Shown: positions 24,876 to 33,914, numbered from the stretch's first letter. The stretch is 64,000 nucleotides of DNA from a beta proteobacterium AAP99 (GCA_001295775.1 LJIA01000002.1:1-64000), one strand, 5' to 3'. The notes: generated by a model not told the origin, from the sequence alone. A program made the numbers and translations.

Positions 24876-25196
24876 ATGGCCGTCCTCCTCGCCCTCGCCT
24901 CCGTCGTGCTGCTGCTGGCTGCACTGGCGCCTGTGCTGATGATGGGCGGCGAGATGATTGCGGCCTTCATGGTGCGCCAGCAGATGGGCCGGCATCTGGC
25001 GGCGACGCTGCTGGTGCTGGGTGCCTTGCTCGGCGGCGCCTTCTTTGCAGTGCCGCTGATGGCCACCGGACAGCGTCTGCTGGCGGGGGCGCTGCTCGCC
25101 GCCCTGCCCTGGGCGGCGTTGTGGGTGGCGCGGCGCTTCATCCTCCCGCGCCCGGCCGGCGCACCGAACACCCCGCCTGACGAGCCGCCGCAATGA
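24876..25196 (+). CDS. Small membrane protein
   Basis: 106 aa with hydrophobic segments at about residues 2-20, 41-62 and 67-86, and a Pro-rich tail. It starts 17 nt after liuD and overlaps the next gene by 4 nt, so it belongs to the liu transcript. No family is recognised. Confidence 0.65.
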   Translation: MAVLLALASVVLLLAALAPVLMMGGEMIAAFMVRQQMGRHLAATLLVLGALLGGAFFAVPLMATGQRLLAGALLAALPWAALWVARRFILPRPAGAPNTPPDEPPQ

Positions 25197-26143
25197 AGAT
25201 CTGCATTCACATCAACGGCGGCCGGCCGGACGGCTGGCTCGCGGCGCTGCCCGAGGCACTGCGCAGCGCAGGGCTGGACGCCGAAGTCGCGGTCTGGGCG
25301 CCTGGCGATACGCAGGCGGACTACGCCATCAGCTGGTCGCCCTCGCCGGCGTTCATGGCCGAGCAGGGCGCCGGGCTGCAGGCGCTGTTCTCTGTGGGCG
25401 CAGGGGTGGATCACATTCTGGGTGTGCCCGGCCTGCCCGATTCACTGCCGATCATCCGCGTGGAAGACGCCGGCATGGGTGCGCAGATGGCGCACTACGT
25501 GAGCTGGGCCGCCCTGCGTCACCTCTACGGTTTTGATGCCCTGCAGGCGGCGCAGCGGGAACGGCGCTGGACCCATCGCCTGTTTGCCGAAGCAGATTCC
25601 TGCACCGTGGGCGTGCTGGGTATGGGCGTGCTGGGCGAGCAGGTGGCCGCCACGCTGGACGGCCTGGGCTTTGCCGTGCGCGGCTTCTCGCGCAGCGCCC
25701 GCGACCCGCAGACCTACATCCCCGGCGTGCAGCACATGGATGCCAGCCACGGCCTGGACGCCTTCCTCGACGGGCTGAACATGCTGGTGCTGCTCGCGCC
25801 GCTGACGCGCGAGACGCGGGACCTCATCACCCTGGATGTGCTGCGCCGGATGGCGCGGCCGAGCTACCTGATCAACGTGGCCCGCGGCGCCCTGGTGGTG
25901 GAACACGACCTGCTCGCCGCGCTGGATGAAGGCACGCTGGCCGGCGCTACGCTGGATGTATTTCGCACCGAGCCCCTGCCCGAATCCCACCCCTTCTGGA
26001 CCCACCCGAAAGTCACGGTCACGCCGCACATCTCGGCCAAGACCGTGCTGAGCACCTCGGCCGCGCAGATCGCCGGCAAGATCGCGGCGCTCACGCGCGG
26101 CGAAGCGGTGAGTGGCGTGGTGGACCGTGGCCGCGGCTATTGA
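25193..26143 (+). CDS. ghrA: D-2-hydroxyacid dehydrogenase (glyoxylate/hydroxypyruvate reductase A-like)
   Basis: 316 aa NAD(P)-dependent reductase. The C-terminal Rossmann part has VGVLGMGVLGEQVAATL, LLAPLTRETRDLI, YLINVARGALVVEHDLLAAL with the substrate Arg, the catalytic Glu of FRTEPLPESHPFW, and VTPHISAKT with the catalytic His. The N-terminal catalytic part ends near MAHYVSWAALRHL. This is the GhrA-type layout. It overlaps the small membrane gene by 4 nt. A role in the liu pathway is not obvious; it may reduce a 2-oxo acid. Confidence 0.9.
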   Translation: MKICIHINGGRPDGWLAALPEALRSAGLDAEVAVWAPGDTQADYAISWSPSPAFMAEQGAGLQALFSVGAGVDHILGVPGLPDSLPIIRVEDAGMGAQMAHYVSWAALRHLYGFDALQAAQRERRWTHRLFAEADSCTVGVLGMGVLGEQVAATLDGLGFAVRGFSRSARDPQTYIPGVQHMDASHGLDAFLDGLNMLVLLAPLTRETRDLITLDVLRRMARPSYLINVARGALVVEHDLLAALDEGTLAGATLDVFRTEPLPESHPFWTHPKVTVTPHISAKTVLSTSAAQIAGKIAALTRGEAVSGVVDRGRGY

Positions 26144-26149
26144 AAGCAC

Positions 26150-27061
26150 ATGATGACCCTGCCCAAGCACGTTCACCTGATCGACGTCGGCCCGCGCGAC
26201 GGCCTGCAGAACGAAAAGACGCCGATCGACACCGCCATCAAGATCGAACTCATCGAACGCCTCACGGCCGCTGGCATCCGCCACCTGGAGGCCGCCAGCT
26301 TCGTGTCGCCCAAGTGGGTGCCGCAGATGGCCGACGGCGCCCAGGTGCTGGCCGGCGTGAAGCGCGCGCCCGGCGCCACCTATGCAGCCCTGGTGCCGAA
26401 CATGAAGGGCCTGGAGGGTGCACAGGCGGCGCGTGCAGATGAAGTCGTGATCTTCGGCGCGGCCAGCGAGGCCTTCAGCCAGAAGAACATCAATTGCAGC
26501 ATTGCGGAATCCATCGAGCGCTTCCGGCCAGTGGCTGAAGGTGCACTGGCGGACAAGCGCCAGCTGCGCGCCGCGATCTCCTGCTGCCTGGGCTGCCCGT
26601 ACCAGGGCGAGGTGCCGATTGCCGCGGTGGTGGATGTGGTGCAGCGCCTGAAGGACCTGGGTACGCAGGTGTTCTGCATTGCCGACACCATCGGCGTGGG
26701 CACGCCGGAGCACACCAAGCGCGTGATCGAGGCCGTGGCCGCAGTCGTGGGCATGGAGCGCATCAGCGGCCACTTCCATGACACCTACGGCACGGCCCTG
26801 GCCAATGTGTATGCCTGTCTGGAGCTGGGCGTGAGCACGTTCGAGTCCAGCGTGTCCGGCCTGGGCGGCTGCCCCTATGCCAAGGGTGCTACCGGCAACG
26901 TGGCCACGGAAGACGTGGTCTACCTCATGCACGGCCTGGGCATCGAGACGGGCGTGGATCTGGATGCGCTGATCGACACCGGTGCATGGATCGCCCAGGC
27001 CATCGGCAGGCCGTACGCTGCCCGTGCCGGGCGTGCGTTGCTCGCGAAGCGCCCCCAATGA
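26150..27061 (+). CDS. liuE: Hydroxymethylglutaryl-CoA lyase
   Basis: 303 aa TIM-barrel enzyme that cleaves HMG-CoA into acetyl-CoA and acetoacetate, the last step of leucine degradation. Signature blocks are IDVGPRDGLQNEK (metal Asp and catalytic Arg), GHFHDTYGTALANVYACLELG (metal His) and GLGGCPYAKGATGNVATEDVVY with the catalytic Cys. Two consecutive ATGs (26150, 26153) start it. It follows the ghrA-like gene at 6 nt. mvaB is the alternative name. Confidence 0.95.
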   Translation: MMTLPKHVHLIDVGPRDGLQNEKTPIDTAIKIELIERLTAAGIRHLEAASFVSPKWVPQMADGAQVLAGVKRAPGATYAALVPNMKGLEGAQAARADEVVIFGAASEAFSQKNINCSIAESIERFRPVAEGALADKRQLRAAISCCLGCPYQGEVPIAAVVDVVQRLKDLGTQVFCIADTIGVGTPEHTKRVIEAVAAVVGMERISGHFHDTYGTALANVYACLELGVSTFESSVSGLGGCPYAKGATGNVATEDVVYLMHGLGIETGVDLDALIDTGAWIAQAIGRPYAARAGRALLAKRPQ

Positions 27062-27101
27062 GCGCCCCCAACAATCGCCCTCTCCTCCGATCAAGCCCAC
27101 C

Positions 27102-27533
27102 ATGATCTCTCCCGACCTCCAGCCCGGCCTGCAATTCGAAGACAGCTTCCGCGTCGAGGACTTCATGACCGTGCCTCGGCTCTATCCCACGGTGGAGTTC
27201 TGCGCCGACATGCCCGATGTGCTGGCCACGGGCTACATGGTGGGCATCATGGAGCTCACCTGCACGCGGGCCATCATGCGCTACGTGGACTGGCCGCGCG
27301 TGCAGAGCGTGGGCACGATGGTGAACTTCACCCACACCGCGGCCACGCCACCCGGCATGACCCTGCGCATCAAGGGCGAGGTGCTGGAGGTGGACGGCCG
27401 GCGCCTGAAGTTCCGCGTCGAAGCCTGGGACGATCACGACAAGATCTGCGAAGGCACGCACGAGCGCTTCGTGATCGACCCTGCCAAGTTCAACGGCAAG
27501 CTCGCCGACAAGAAGACCAGGGCAGGCCTGTGA
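27102..27533 (+). CDS. Hotdog-fold thioesterase-like protein (FlK-type)
   Basis: 143 aa. The pattern of VPRLYPTVEFCADMPDVLATGYMVGIMELTCTRAI and VGTMVNFTHTAATPPGMTLRIKGEVLEVDGRRLKFRVEAWDDHDKICEGTHERFVI (given in part) matches hotdog thioesterases related to fluoroacetyl-CoA thioesterase, including the Glu and the His that line the site. The ATG at 27102 is chosen because the upstream open frame overlaps liuE. Probably an acyl-CoA hydrolase serving the liu pathway. It is coupled to the next gene by TGATG. Confidence 0.8.
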   Translation: MISPDLQPGLQFEDSFRVEDFMTVPRLYPTVEFCADMPDVLATGYMVGIMELTCTRAIMRYVDWPRVQSVGTMVNFTHTAATPPGMTLRIKGEVLEVDGRRLKFRVEAWDDHDKICEGTHERFVIDPAKFNGKLADKKTRAGL

Positions 27534-27742
27534 TGACGCCCGAGCAGGTCCGCGCGCTGCCCGAGGGTCAGCCCGTCCCGTCGCCCTGCATCAATGTGTG
27601 CAGCATGGATGCGGCCACCGGCCTCTGCCGCGGCTGCCTGCGCAACATTGACGAGATCGTCGCCTGGGGCAGCGCCTCGGACGCCTACAAGCGCCGGGTC
27701 TGGGCGCGGATCGAGCAGCGTCAGGCCGATCAGTTCAAATAG
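27533..27742 (+). CDS. DUF1289 family protein
   Basis: 69 aa with the DUF1289 signature SPCINVCSMDAATGLCRGCLRNIDEIVAW, whose four Cys (CxxxC and CxxC) suggest metal or iron-sulfur binding. The ATG overlaps the preceding stop. Its function is unknown; such genes often trail metabolic operons in betaproteobacteria. Confidence 0.9.
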   Translation: MTPEQVRALPEGQPVPSPCINVCSMDAATGLCRGCLRNIDEIVAWGSASDAYKRRVWARIEQRQADQFK

Positions 27743-27777
27743 CGGCTCTCTCGCGCCACTTCCTTTCACGCCTTCTC

Positions 27778-28278
27778 ATGAGCGACAAGCAGGACGTCCA
27801 GGTCAGTCTCGATTCCGCCAAGGCGCTGTCGGCCACGGGCTACGCCTACCCAGCCGCGGTGCGCTGGGTGGCCACGGCCCTGGTGCTCGGCACCGTGATC
27901 ACCGGCTTTCGCGCCTGGGAGGCTGCCACGAGCGAGCTGCTGCACCAGGTGAAGTGGGTGCACTGGCTGCTGGCGGCGGCCATCCTTGGCCTGCTGGGCT
28001 GGTACTACGCCTGCCTGATGCGCTCGCGCACCACGATCGCGAACGGCGAGGTGCGCCAGACCTGGATGTGGGACAAGCACACCAGCATCGACAACATCCT
28101 CAAGGCCCGCTTCATCGGCGTGCCCTACGCGCCCTGGCTCGTCGTCACGCGATTGGCCGTGCGCACGCGCGACGGCAAGTGGATCGTGTTCTATTCCGGC
28201 AGCCGTGAGGTGTCTGCCGCCTTTGCGCACATCGACGTCGCGATCAATCAGGATCTGCGGCGCCAGATGGGGCTCTGA
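27778..28278 (+). CDS. Two-pass membrane protein
   Basis: 166 aa. Hydrophobic segments lie at about residues 29-48 and 60-80, followed by a cytoplasmic beta-rich domain with RTTIANGEVRQTWMW and RLAVRTRDGKWIVFYSGSREV, which looks like a PH-type (bPH2-like) fold. The family is uncertain. It ends 13 nt before the MBL gene. Confidence 0.65.
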   Translation: MSDKQDVQVSLDSAKALSATGYAYPAAVRWVATALVLGTVITGFRAWEAATSELLHQVKWVHWLLAAAILGLLGWYYACLMRSRTTIANGEVRQTWMWDKHTSIDNILKARFIGVPYAPWLVVTRLAVRTRDGKWIVFYSGSREVSAAFAHIDVAINQDLRRQMGL

Positions 28279-28291
28279 GCAGGTCCGCACC

Positions 28292-29227
28292 ATGGCCCTG
28301 CCCGATCACCTGCGCTTCATCGAACGCGGCTGGCTGTCGGCCAACAATGTGGTGTTCGGTGGCGAGTCCCCCGCCATCATCGACACGGGCTACTGCACCC
28401 ACGCCGCCCAGACCACCCTGCTCGTCCAGGGCGCGCTTGACGATCTCGGCGCCGGCCCGCTGGCCCGCATCATCAACACCCACCTGCACTCGGACCACTG
28501 CGGCGGCAATGCCGCGCTGCTGGCCGCCTGGCCGCAGGCGCAGGTGGCCGTGCCGCCGGGCGAAGCGCAGGCGGCGCGCGACTGGGACGAGTCCGAACTC
28601 AGCTACCGCGCCACGGCCCAGGACTGCCCGCGCTTTGCGGTGCATGCCGTGCTCACGCCGGGAGAGCGCATCCAGCTCGGCCCGCTGTACTGGGAGGTGC
28701 TCGCTGCGCCCGGCCATGACCCGCACTCCGTGGTGCTCTACCAGCGCCATCACAAGCTGCTGATCTCGGCCGACGCGCTCTGGGAGAACGGCTTCGGCGT
28801 GGTGTTTCCCGAGCTCGAAGGCGAGCAGGCCTTTGATGAAGTGGCCGGCACGCTGGATGTGATCGACGCGCTGAACATCGAATGCGTGCTACCCGGCCAT
28901 GGCGGGCTGTTTCATGATGCGCAGGCCGCCGTGGCCCGCGCCCGCGTTCGGCTCGAAGGCTTCGTGCGCGCACCCAGCAAGCACGCGCGCTATGCCGTGA
29001 AGGCGCTGGTCATGTACCGCATGATGGCCGAGCAGCGCTTGCGCGAGGACGCGCTCGTGCAGTTGCTGGCACCGGCGCACTTCTATCAGGTCGTGGCGCA
29101 GCGCTGGGCCGGTGGCGACACCGCAGGCCTGCTGCGCGATGTGATCAATGAACTGGTCGAACGCGGACAGCTCGTGCGCCGCACTGACGCAGACACGGCC
29201 AGCCCGACACTGCTGCTGGCAGCCTAA
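28292..29227 (+). CDS. MBL-fold metallo-hydrolase
   Basis: 311 aa. The metal motif is NTHLHSDHCGGN, with further ligands in AAPGHDPHSV, LISADALWENGFG and LPGHGGLF. The N-terminus (RFIERGWLSANNVVF, then IDTGYCTHAAQT) and an extra C-terminal helical domain with a winged-helix-like end match the LACTB2-like thioesterase/nuclease-type group found across betaproteobacteria. The ATG at 28292 is chosen because the longer frame overlaps the previous gene. The substrate is unknown. Confidence 0.9.
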   Translation: MALPDHLRFIERGWLSANNVVFGGESPAIIDTGYCTHAAQTTLLVQGALDDLGAGPLARIINTHLHSDHCGGNAALLAAWPQAQVAVPPGEAQAARDWDESELSYRATAQDCPRFAVHAVLTPGERIQLGPLYWEVLAAPGHDPHSVVLYQRHHKLLISADALWENGFGVVFPELEGEQAFDEVAGTLDVIDALNIECVLPGHGGLFHDAQAAVARARVRLEGFVRAPSKHARYAVKALVMYRMMAEQRLREDALVQLLAPAHFYQVVAQRWAGGDTAGLLRDVINELVERGQLVRRTDADTASPTLLLAA

Positions 29228-29292
29228 ACTTTGAGCAGCCCTGGCGCGCACCGTGCGGCGCGCCGGACCCGAACACCGTCAAGGATGGATCC

Positions 29293-29769
29293 ATGGCCTT
29301 CCCGCTTCGCATCTCGCTCGCGCTCGCCGCGCTCACCGTCTCCGGCGCAACCTTCGCGCAAAGCGCCAAACTCGGCGCCATCGAAGTGAGCGACGCCTGG
29401 TCGCGCGAAACCCCGCCGACCGCGGCCGTGGGCGGCGGCTTCATGACGCTCAAGAACACGGGCAAGACCGATGACGCACTCGTCGCCATCAAGGCCGACG
29501 TCTCCAAGACCGTGGAGCTGCACACGCACATCATGGAAGGCGGCGTGGCCCGCATGCGCGCCGTGCCGAAGATTCCTGTGGCCGCAGGCGGCAGCACGGA
29601 ACTCAAGCCCGGCAGCTTTCACGTCATGTTCATCGACCTGAAGGCGCCGCTGAAGCCGGGCACGAAGATCCCCGCCACGCTGGTGTTCGAGAAGGCGGGC
29701 GAAGTGAAGGTGGATTTCCTGGTGGAAGCCTTCGGTGCGCGGCGCACGGCACCGGCGCACAAGCACTGA
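29293..29769 (+). CDS. PCu(A)C-type periplasmic copper chaperone
   Basis: 158 aa with a signal peptide (ISLALAALTVSGATFAQS). The mature domain carries the copper site pattern: HTHIMEGGVARMR and, 20 residues later, FHVMFIDLK, so the H-x(n)-M-x(n)-H-x-M ligands are present, plus a His-containing C-terminus (HKH). The family delivers Cu(I) for cytochrome oxidase CuA assembly. No cox genes are nearby. Confidence 0.9.
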   Translation: MAFPLRISLALAALTVSGATFAQSAKLGAIEVSDAWSRETPPTAAVGGGFMTLKNTGKTDDALVAIKADVSKTVELHTHIMEGGVARMRAVPKIPVAAGGSTELKPGSFHVMFIDLKAPLKPGTKIPATLVFEKAGEVKVDFLVEAFGARRTAPAHKH

Positions 29770-29910
29770 ATTTCGGCAAAAACTGGATGATTTATGGCCG
29801 AAAACAATCTATTTCTGTCTATTTCAACACATTGACGAGCCGAAGATTGGCTATTGACAAGCGGAAAGTCATTTTCAGCCTATTCTTCATTTTGTGGCCG
29901 AAATTGATGG
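29770..29910 (+). repeat. GACAAGCGG intergenic element, copy 5
   Basis: The whole convergent gap between the copper chaperone and the substrate-binding protein gene. Core GACAAGCGGAAAG at 29856-29868. TGGCCGAAAA at 29795-29804 and TGGCCGAAATTGATG at 29895-29909 lie on either side, and TTTTCAGCC follows the core. The AT content is well above the flanking genes. Confidence 0.72.
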
Positions 29911-30924
29911 CTACTTGCCACCCAGCCGCTGCTTCACATCCAGCCCCACGCCCTTGTTGACGAACTGCGTGGTGGCCACGCGGCTCAAGTCCACCTCGCC
30001 GGCCTTGTAGAGCCCCGCCTTGACCATCTTGGCGTAGAAGTCGGCAATGCGCTTGTCGTCGATAGCGCCGATGCCGCGCGTGAGCGAGTCGCCGGAATCC
30101 ACCACGCCGTATTTCTTCATCAGCGCCACGCTGCCTTCGAGCTGCTCGTCGGTGGCGTCCGGGTTGACCTTCCGGATCAACGCGTGCGCGGCCTTGCGGT
30201 CGCCGTAGAGGTAGTTGTTCCAGCCGATGATCGAGCCCTCGACGAACTTGCGCACGAGTTCCGGGTTCTTCTGCACGAGCTCGGTGCGGGTCTCGATGGT
30301 GGTGCTGTAGGTGTTGTAGCCCTGGTCCGCGAGCAGGAAGACGAGCGGCTCGAAGCCGGCCTGCTTCTTCACGGCCAGCGGCTCCTCGATGCTGTAGCCC
30401 TGCTGGATGCTCTGCTTGTTGGCCAGGAAGGGGCCGAGGTTGAAGGTGTAGGGCCGCAGCGCTTCGTCGCGGAAGCCGTGCTCGGCCTTCATCCACTGCC
30501 AGAAGCTGAACTGCGCGTCCTTGGCGATGAAAGCCACCGGCGCACGCGTGAGGTCCTTGAAGCTGGCGTAACCGGCATTGGGGTGCGCAAAGATGGCCTG
30601 CGGGTCCTTCTGAAACATCGCGGCCACCACGACGGTGGGCACCCGGTTCTTCACGTTGTCGAAGCTGTGCAGCAGGTTGCCGGTCATCAGGAATTCGATG
30701 CGCCCGGCCGGCAGCAGCGGCCGGTTGTTCACCTGCGGCCCGCCCTGCAGGATCTCCACATCCAGCCCCAGACGCTTGTAGGTGCCATCGGCCACCGCCT
30801 GATAGAAGCCGCCGTGCGCGGCCTGGGCTTTCCAGTTGGTGGCAAAGCGCACGCGCTCCTGGGCGGCAACGACACCTGCGTTGGTAAGCATGAGCAGGGC
30901 AAGGAGGATGTTCCACAGGTTCAT
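29911..30924 (-). CDS. NMT1/THI5-like ABC transporter substrate-binding protein (orphan)
   Basis: 337 aa exported protein: signal peptide (LLALLMLTNAGVVAAQ), then RVRFATNWKAQAAHGGFYQAVADGTYKRLGLDVEI and PLLPAGRIEFLMTGNLL. This matches the NMT1/THI5-like (pyrimidine-precursor, nitrate or sulfonate) binding proteins. No permease or ATPase gene is adjacent, so it serves a transporter encoded elsewhere or acts alone. The ligand cannot be assigned. Confidence 0.88.
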   Translation of the reverse strand: MNLWNILLALLMLTNAGVVAAQERVRFATNWKAQAAHGGFYQAVADGTYKRLGLDVEILQGGPQVNNRPLLPAGRIEFLMTGNLLHSFDNVKNRVPTVVVAAMFQKDPQAIFAHPNAGYASFKDLTRAPVAFIAKDAQFSFWQWMKAEHGFRDEALRPYTFNLGPFLANKQSIQQGYSIEEPLAVKKQAGFEPLVFLLADQGYNTYSTTIETRTELVQKNPELVRKFVEGSIIGWNNYLYGDRKAAHALIRKVNPDATDEQLEGSVALMKKYGVVDSGDSLTRGIGAIDDKRIADFYAKMVKAGLYKAGEVDLSRVATTQFVNKGVGLDVKQRLGGK

Positions 30925-30941
30925 CGGGGGCGGCCTTCTTT

Positions 30942-31361
30942 TCAGGTGCGCAGTTCAGTGACCGCAATCAGTGCAGCGGCATTCAACAGGTTGATGGCGA
31001 TGTAGTAGAGCACCGAGCCAACGAGCGTCAGCGTGGCAACTCGGGCAGACCGCGTCCGGTACAGATACACCGGAAAGAACACGGGCGGAAGCAGCGCCGC
31101 CCACAGCGCAAACCGGCCGCTCGGTATGACTGCGCGCTCGGCCGCCTCAGCGCGGCACCACGTGTAGACCATGACCGCGGTAAGAACACCGATGAGCAGA
31201 TCGGTCGCACCCTGCTCGCGGACACTGAGCGGCCGCAGAGGGCTGAGGATGCCGACGATCACGCCGGCGGCAACGAAGAGCAGCGCCCAGGTCAGTCCGC
31301 GTCGCGCATTGGGCGACCAGCCCGTCCGCCCGGAAGGCTCCTGCAAGGTTGGCAAGCTCAT
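30942..31361 (-). CDS. Membrane protein of unknown function
   Basis: 139 aa with about four hydrophobic segments (about 25-42, 56-72, 84-101, 109-130). The pattern [24 protein letters not shown] has a Pro-rich bend seen in several small uncharacterised membrane families. It overlaps mgsA by 4 nt (ATGA), so it is expressed with it. The function is unknown. Confidence 0.65.
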   Translation of the reverse strand: MSLPTLQEPSGRTGWSPNARRGLTWALLFVAAGVIVGILSPLRPLSVREQGATDLLIGVLTAVMVYTWCRAEAAERAVIPSGRFALWAALLPPVFFPVYLYRTRSARVATLTLVGSVLYYIAINLLNAAALIAVTELRT

Positions 31362-31723
31362 GCCAGCAGCCCGCGCAACAGCAGCCGCGCCGCCGCTGGG
31401 TTGGTGGCGCAGGGCACATCATGCACGTCGCAGGCGCGCACCAAGGCATTGATGTCGGGCTCATGCGGCTGCGGGGTCATCGGGTCGCGCAGGAAGATCA
31501 CCGCGTCCACCTCGCCCACGGCCAGGCGCGCGCCGATCTGCAGGTCGCCGCCCAGCGGGCCGGATAGCAGGCACTCGACATCGAGCTCGGCCTCGCGCTG
31601 CAGGCGGCTGCCCGTGGTGCCGGTGGCCATCAGGGTGTGAGCACGCAGACCGCTGGCGAACTCGCGCGCCAAGGCGACCATGGCGTCCTTTTTCTTGTCG
31701 TGGGCAATCAGGGCGATGCGCAT
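31358..31723 (-). CDS. mgsA: Methylglyoxal synthase
   Basis: 121 aa. It converts dihydroxyacetone phosphate to methylglyoxal and phosphate. The family pattern runs through the whole protein: [83 protein letters not shown], with the catalytic Asp/His region intact. The ATG at 31723 gives the family length. It is divergent from the ECF sigma gene and coupled to the membrane gene at 30942. Confidence 0.95.
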   Translation of the reverse strand: MRIALIAHDKKKDAMVALAREFASGLRAHTLMATGTTGSRLQREAELDVECLLSGPLGGDLQIGARLAVGEVDAVIFLRDPMTPQPHEPDINALVRACDVHDVPCATNPAAARLLLRGLLA

Positions 31724-31821
31724 TTGGCAAGCGTAACGCGGGAAGACAGCCCTGACCCTTAACCCCACAGGCCGGTTCGCGCCGTTCAATGCCAGTGATT
31801 GCCGTCCACAGCCGCCGCATA

Positions 31822-32568
31822 ATGAGTCTCATGAGCTCCGGGCCGACCGATGAAGCCAGCGCCAGCCGCACTCGACCGCGGCCGCGGCTGGCGCTCGCTG
31901 ACGACCCGGCCCCCGCACATGCCGCCGCCGCCCCCAGCGTGCAGCGGGCGGTGCCCGCAGGCAGTGACGCCGATCTGATTGCCGCCTATGTGGCTGGCGA
32001 CGCCGCAGCCTTTGCCGTGCTGTATGACCGCCACGAGCGCGCCGTGTACCGCTTCATCCTGCGTCAGGTGCAGGATGCGGCGGTGGCCGACGATCTGCTG
32101 CAGGACACCTGGCTGGCGGTGGTGCGGGCGGCCCAGACCTACGCACCCCAGGCCAATGCGGCCTTCACCACCTGGCTGCTGACGATTGCGCGCAACCGCG
32201 TGCTGGATCACTTCCGTGCCAGGCGGCCGGACGTCTCGTTCGATGACGGCGGAGAAGACGACGAGGGCCTCGCCCTGGCCGACCGCCTCAAGGCCGACAC
32301 GGCGGCGCAGCCGGAGACCCGTGCGCTGTCGCGCCAGCAGGCTCGCGCCTTCGTGGATGCCGTGGAGGCCCTGCCCGCTGCGCAGCGCGAAGCCTTTCTG
32401 CTGCACGCAGAAGGTGGGCTCAGCGTGGAAGAGATTGCGCAGCACACCGGCGTGGGCTTCGAGACCGCCAAGAGCCGCCTGCGCTACGCCATGAACCGCT
32501 TGAAGCAGACCATGCAGCAGCACGGCTTTGGCTTGCCCGGCCTGGCTGCCGACGGAGGCGCCGCATGA
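31822..32568 (+). CDS. ECF-type RNA polymerase sigma factor
   Basis: 248 aa. Sigma region 2 is [32 protein letters not shown] with [18 protein letters not shown]; region 4 is [46 protein letters not shown] (given in part). An Arg/Ala-rich N-terminal extension of about 45 residues precedes it. The start is ATG 31822 or 31831. It overlaps the next gene by 4 nt, whose membrane-anchored product is probably its anti-sigma factor. Confidence 0.92.
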   Translation: MSLMSSGPTDEASASRTRPRPRLALADDPAPAHAAAAPSVQRAVPAGSDADLIAAYVAGDAAAFAVLYDRHERAVYRFILRQVQDAAVADDLLQDTWLAVVRAAQTYAPQANAAFTTWLLTIARNRVLDHFRARRPDVSFDDGGEDDEGLALADRLKADTAAQPETRALSRQQARAFVDAVEALPAAQREAFLLHAEGGLSVEEIAQHTGVGFETAKSRLRYAMNRLKQTMQQHGFGLPGLAADGGAA

Positions 32569-33914
32569 GCCGCCAACCCCTGTTTGATGACGACGCCGAC
32601 CGCGTGCTCTCGCACTACCGCGCAGCCAATGCCGTGCTGTCCGACGCGGCCGAGGGCGACGCCCGGCCGGACCCGCGCGTGCGCCGCACCGTGCTGGCCG
32701 TGGCCGCCAGGCAGCTGCGCGAAGTAGCGCCGGCAGTGCAGGCCGCGGCCGCGCCGAGCAGCGCCAGCCCGTCCGCCGGCAGCGCGGCGGCTGAGGCTTC
32801 ACCGAAGTTGCGCCTGCTGCGCTGGCCCAGGATGCCCGTCTGGGGCAACGCACTCGCGGCCACGTTGATGATCGGCGTGCTGGTGGTGGCCGTGACCCCG
32901 CGGGTGCAGGAAGAGGCCGCCATCCAGGCCGCCGCGGGCGACTTGAACGTGCCCGTTGCGCCCGCGCAGCCGCCGGCCGCCGGTGCTGCGGGGGCAAGCA
33001 CTGCTGCCGCAGACGTGGCTGCGATGAGCGAGCCGCCGGGTGTTGCTGCTGGAAGCGGGCTGGCTGCGGGTGCGCCGCTTGCCGAGCGCAGCACGCCCGG
33101 ACCGGCCGTTGCGGCAACGCCTGCACCTGCCCCAGCTGCCGCCAGGTCGGCCACGCCGTCACCGGCTGCCGAACGCTCGGCTGCTTCGCCACTGGCCGCC
33201 GAAAGGCTGGCCGCTTCGCCGCCGGTCGCTGCAGCCGGGTCAAATGCCCGAGCGGCGTCGATGCCCGCGCAGGACGGTGCGCCCGCAATCACCTTGCAAC
33301 GATCGGCCCCCGCTCCGGTGGCGGCAGACGCCGTGCCGCTCGTCGCGCCATCGACAGCGCCACCGGCAGCGCCCCAAACCGCGGCCGCACATGCCGCTCC
33401 TGCGCGGTCGGAGGCATTCTCCGCGCCACTGAGCCCAGCGCCCGCGGTGGCTGCGGCGGCCGACAGCTCGGCCGAAGCGCGCACGGGTCGCAGCGCCAAT
33501 GCCGCGCCGACGGACGGGGCGGGAAAGGCGGGGAAGACGGCGCCGGGGCAAGTAGCGGCGGACCGTGAAGCGCCCGCGGCGGCGCCGCCCCCGGCGATCG
33601 CCTCGGCGCCCGGCGCAGCGCAGCGCAGCAAGGCCGCTCCACCCGCCAAAGACACGAACTCAACCCGCGAGGCCGCGTCAGCAGCGCCGTTGCCCCTGGC
33701 CACGCCGAGCGCAAGCCCCGCGCCCCTTGGCGAGAGCGTCGTCAGCGAGGCAGCGCGTCGTTCGCCCGCCACCTGGGCCGAGGCCGTCCGTGGCCTGTTG
33801 CGTGCTGGCAAGCCGGACACCGCCCGCGCCGAACTGCGCCGCCTGCAGGCCGCGTACCCGAGCTGGTCGCTGCCCGAGGATCTGCGCGCGCTGGCGGAGT
33901 CGACGGGTCGCTAG
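32565..33914 (+). CDS. Probable anti-sigma factor, single-pass, with Ala/Pro-rich low-complexity region
   Basis: 449 aa coupled to the sigma gene (ATGA overlap). The N-terminus (LSHYRAANAVLSDAAEGDARPDPRVRRTVL) resembles a small anti-sigma-like cytoplasmic region, followed by one membrane segment (about 93-112). A long Ala/Pro/Ser-rich stretch (about 118-395) has no recognisable fold. A conserved-looking C-terminal block (WAEAVRGLLRAGKPDTARAELRRLQAAYP, then LPEDLRALA) resembles a short helical repeat. The anti-sigma role is inferred from the pairing. The low-complexity region may vary in length between strains. Confidence 0.65.
   Translation: MSRQPLFDDDADRVLSHYRAANAVLSDAAEGDARPDPRVRRTVLAVAARQLREVAPAVQAAAAPSSASPSAGSAAAEASPKLRLLRWPRMPVWGNALAATLMIGVLVVAVTPRVQEEAAIQAAAGDLNVPVAPAQPPAAGAAGASTAAADVAAMSEPPGVAAGSGLAAGAPLAERSTPGPAVAATPAPAPAAARSATPSPAAERSAASPLAAERLAASPPVAAAGSNARAASMPAQDGAPAITLQRSAPAPVAADAVPLVAPSTAPPAAPQTAAAHAAPARSEAFSAPLSPAPAVAAAADSSAEARTGRSANAAPTDGAGKAGKTAPGQVAADREAPAAAPPPAIASAPGAAQRSKAAPPAKDTNSTREAASAAPLPLATPSASPAPLGESVVSEAARRSPATWAEAVRGLLRAGKPDTARAELRRLQAAYPSWSLPEDLRALAESTGR

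Noticed and set aside
22541-25414. 957-codon minus-strand ORF opposite liuD
   Set aside because: It lies antisense to a clear liuD gene, with His/Arg/Ala-rich composition and no family motif; typical shadow frame.
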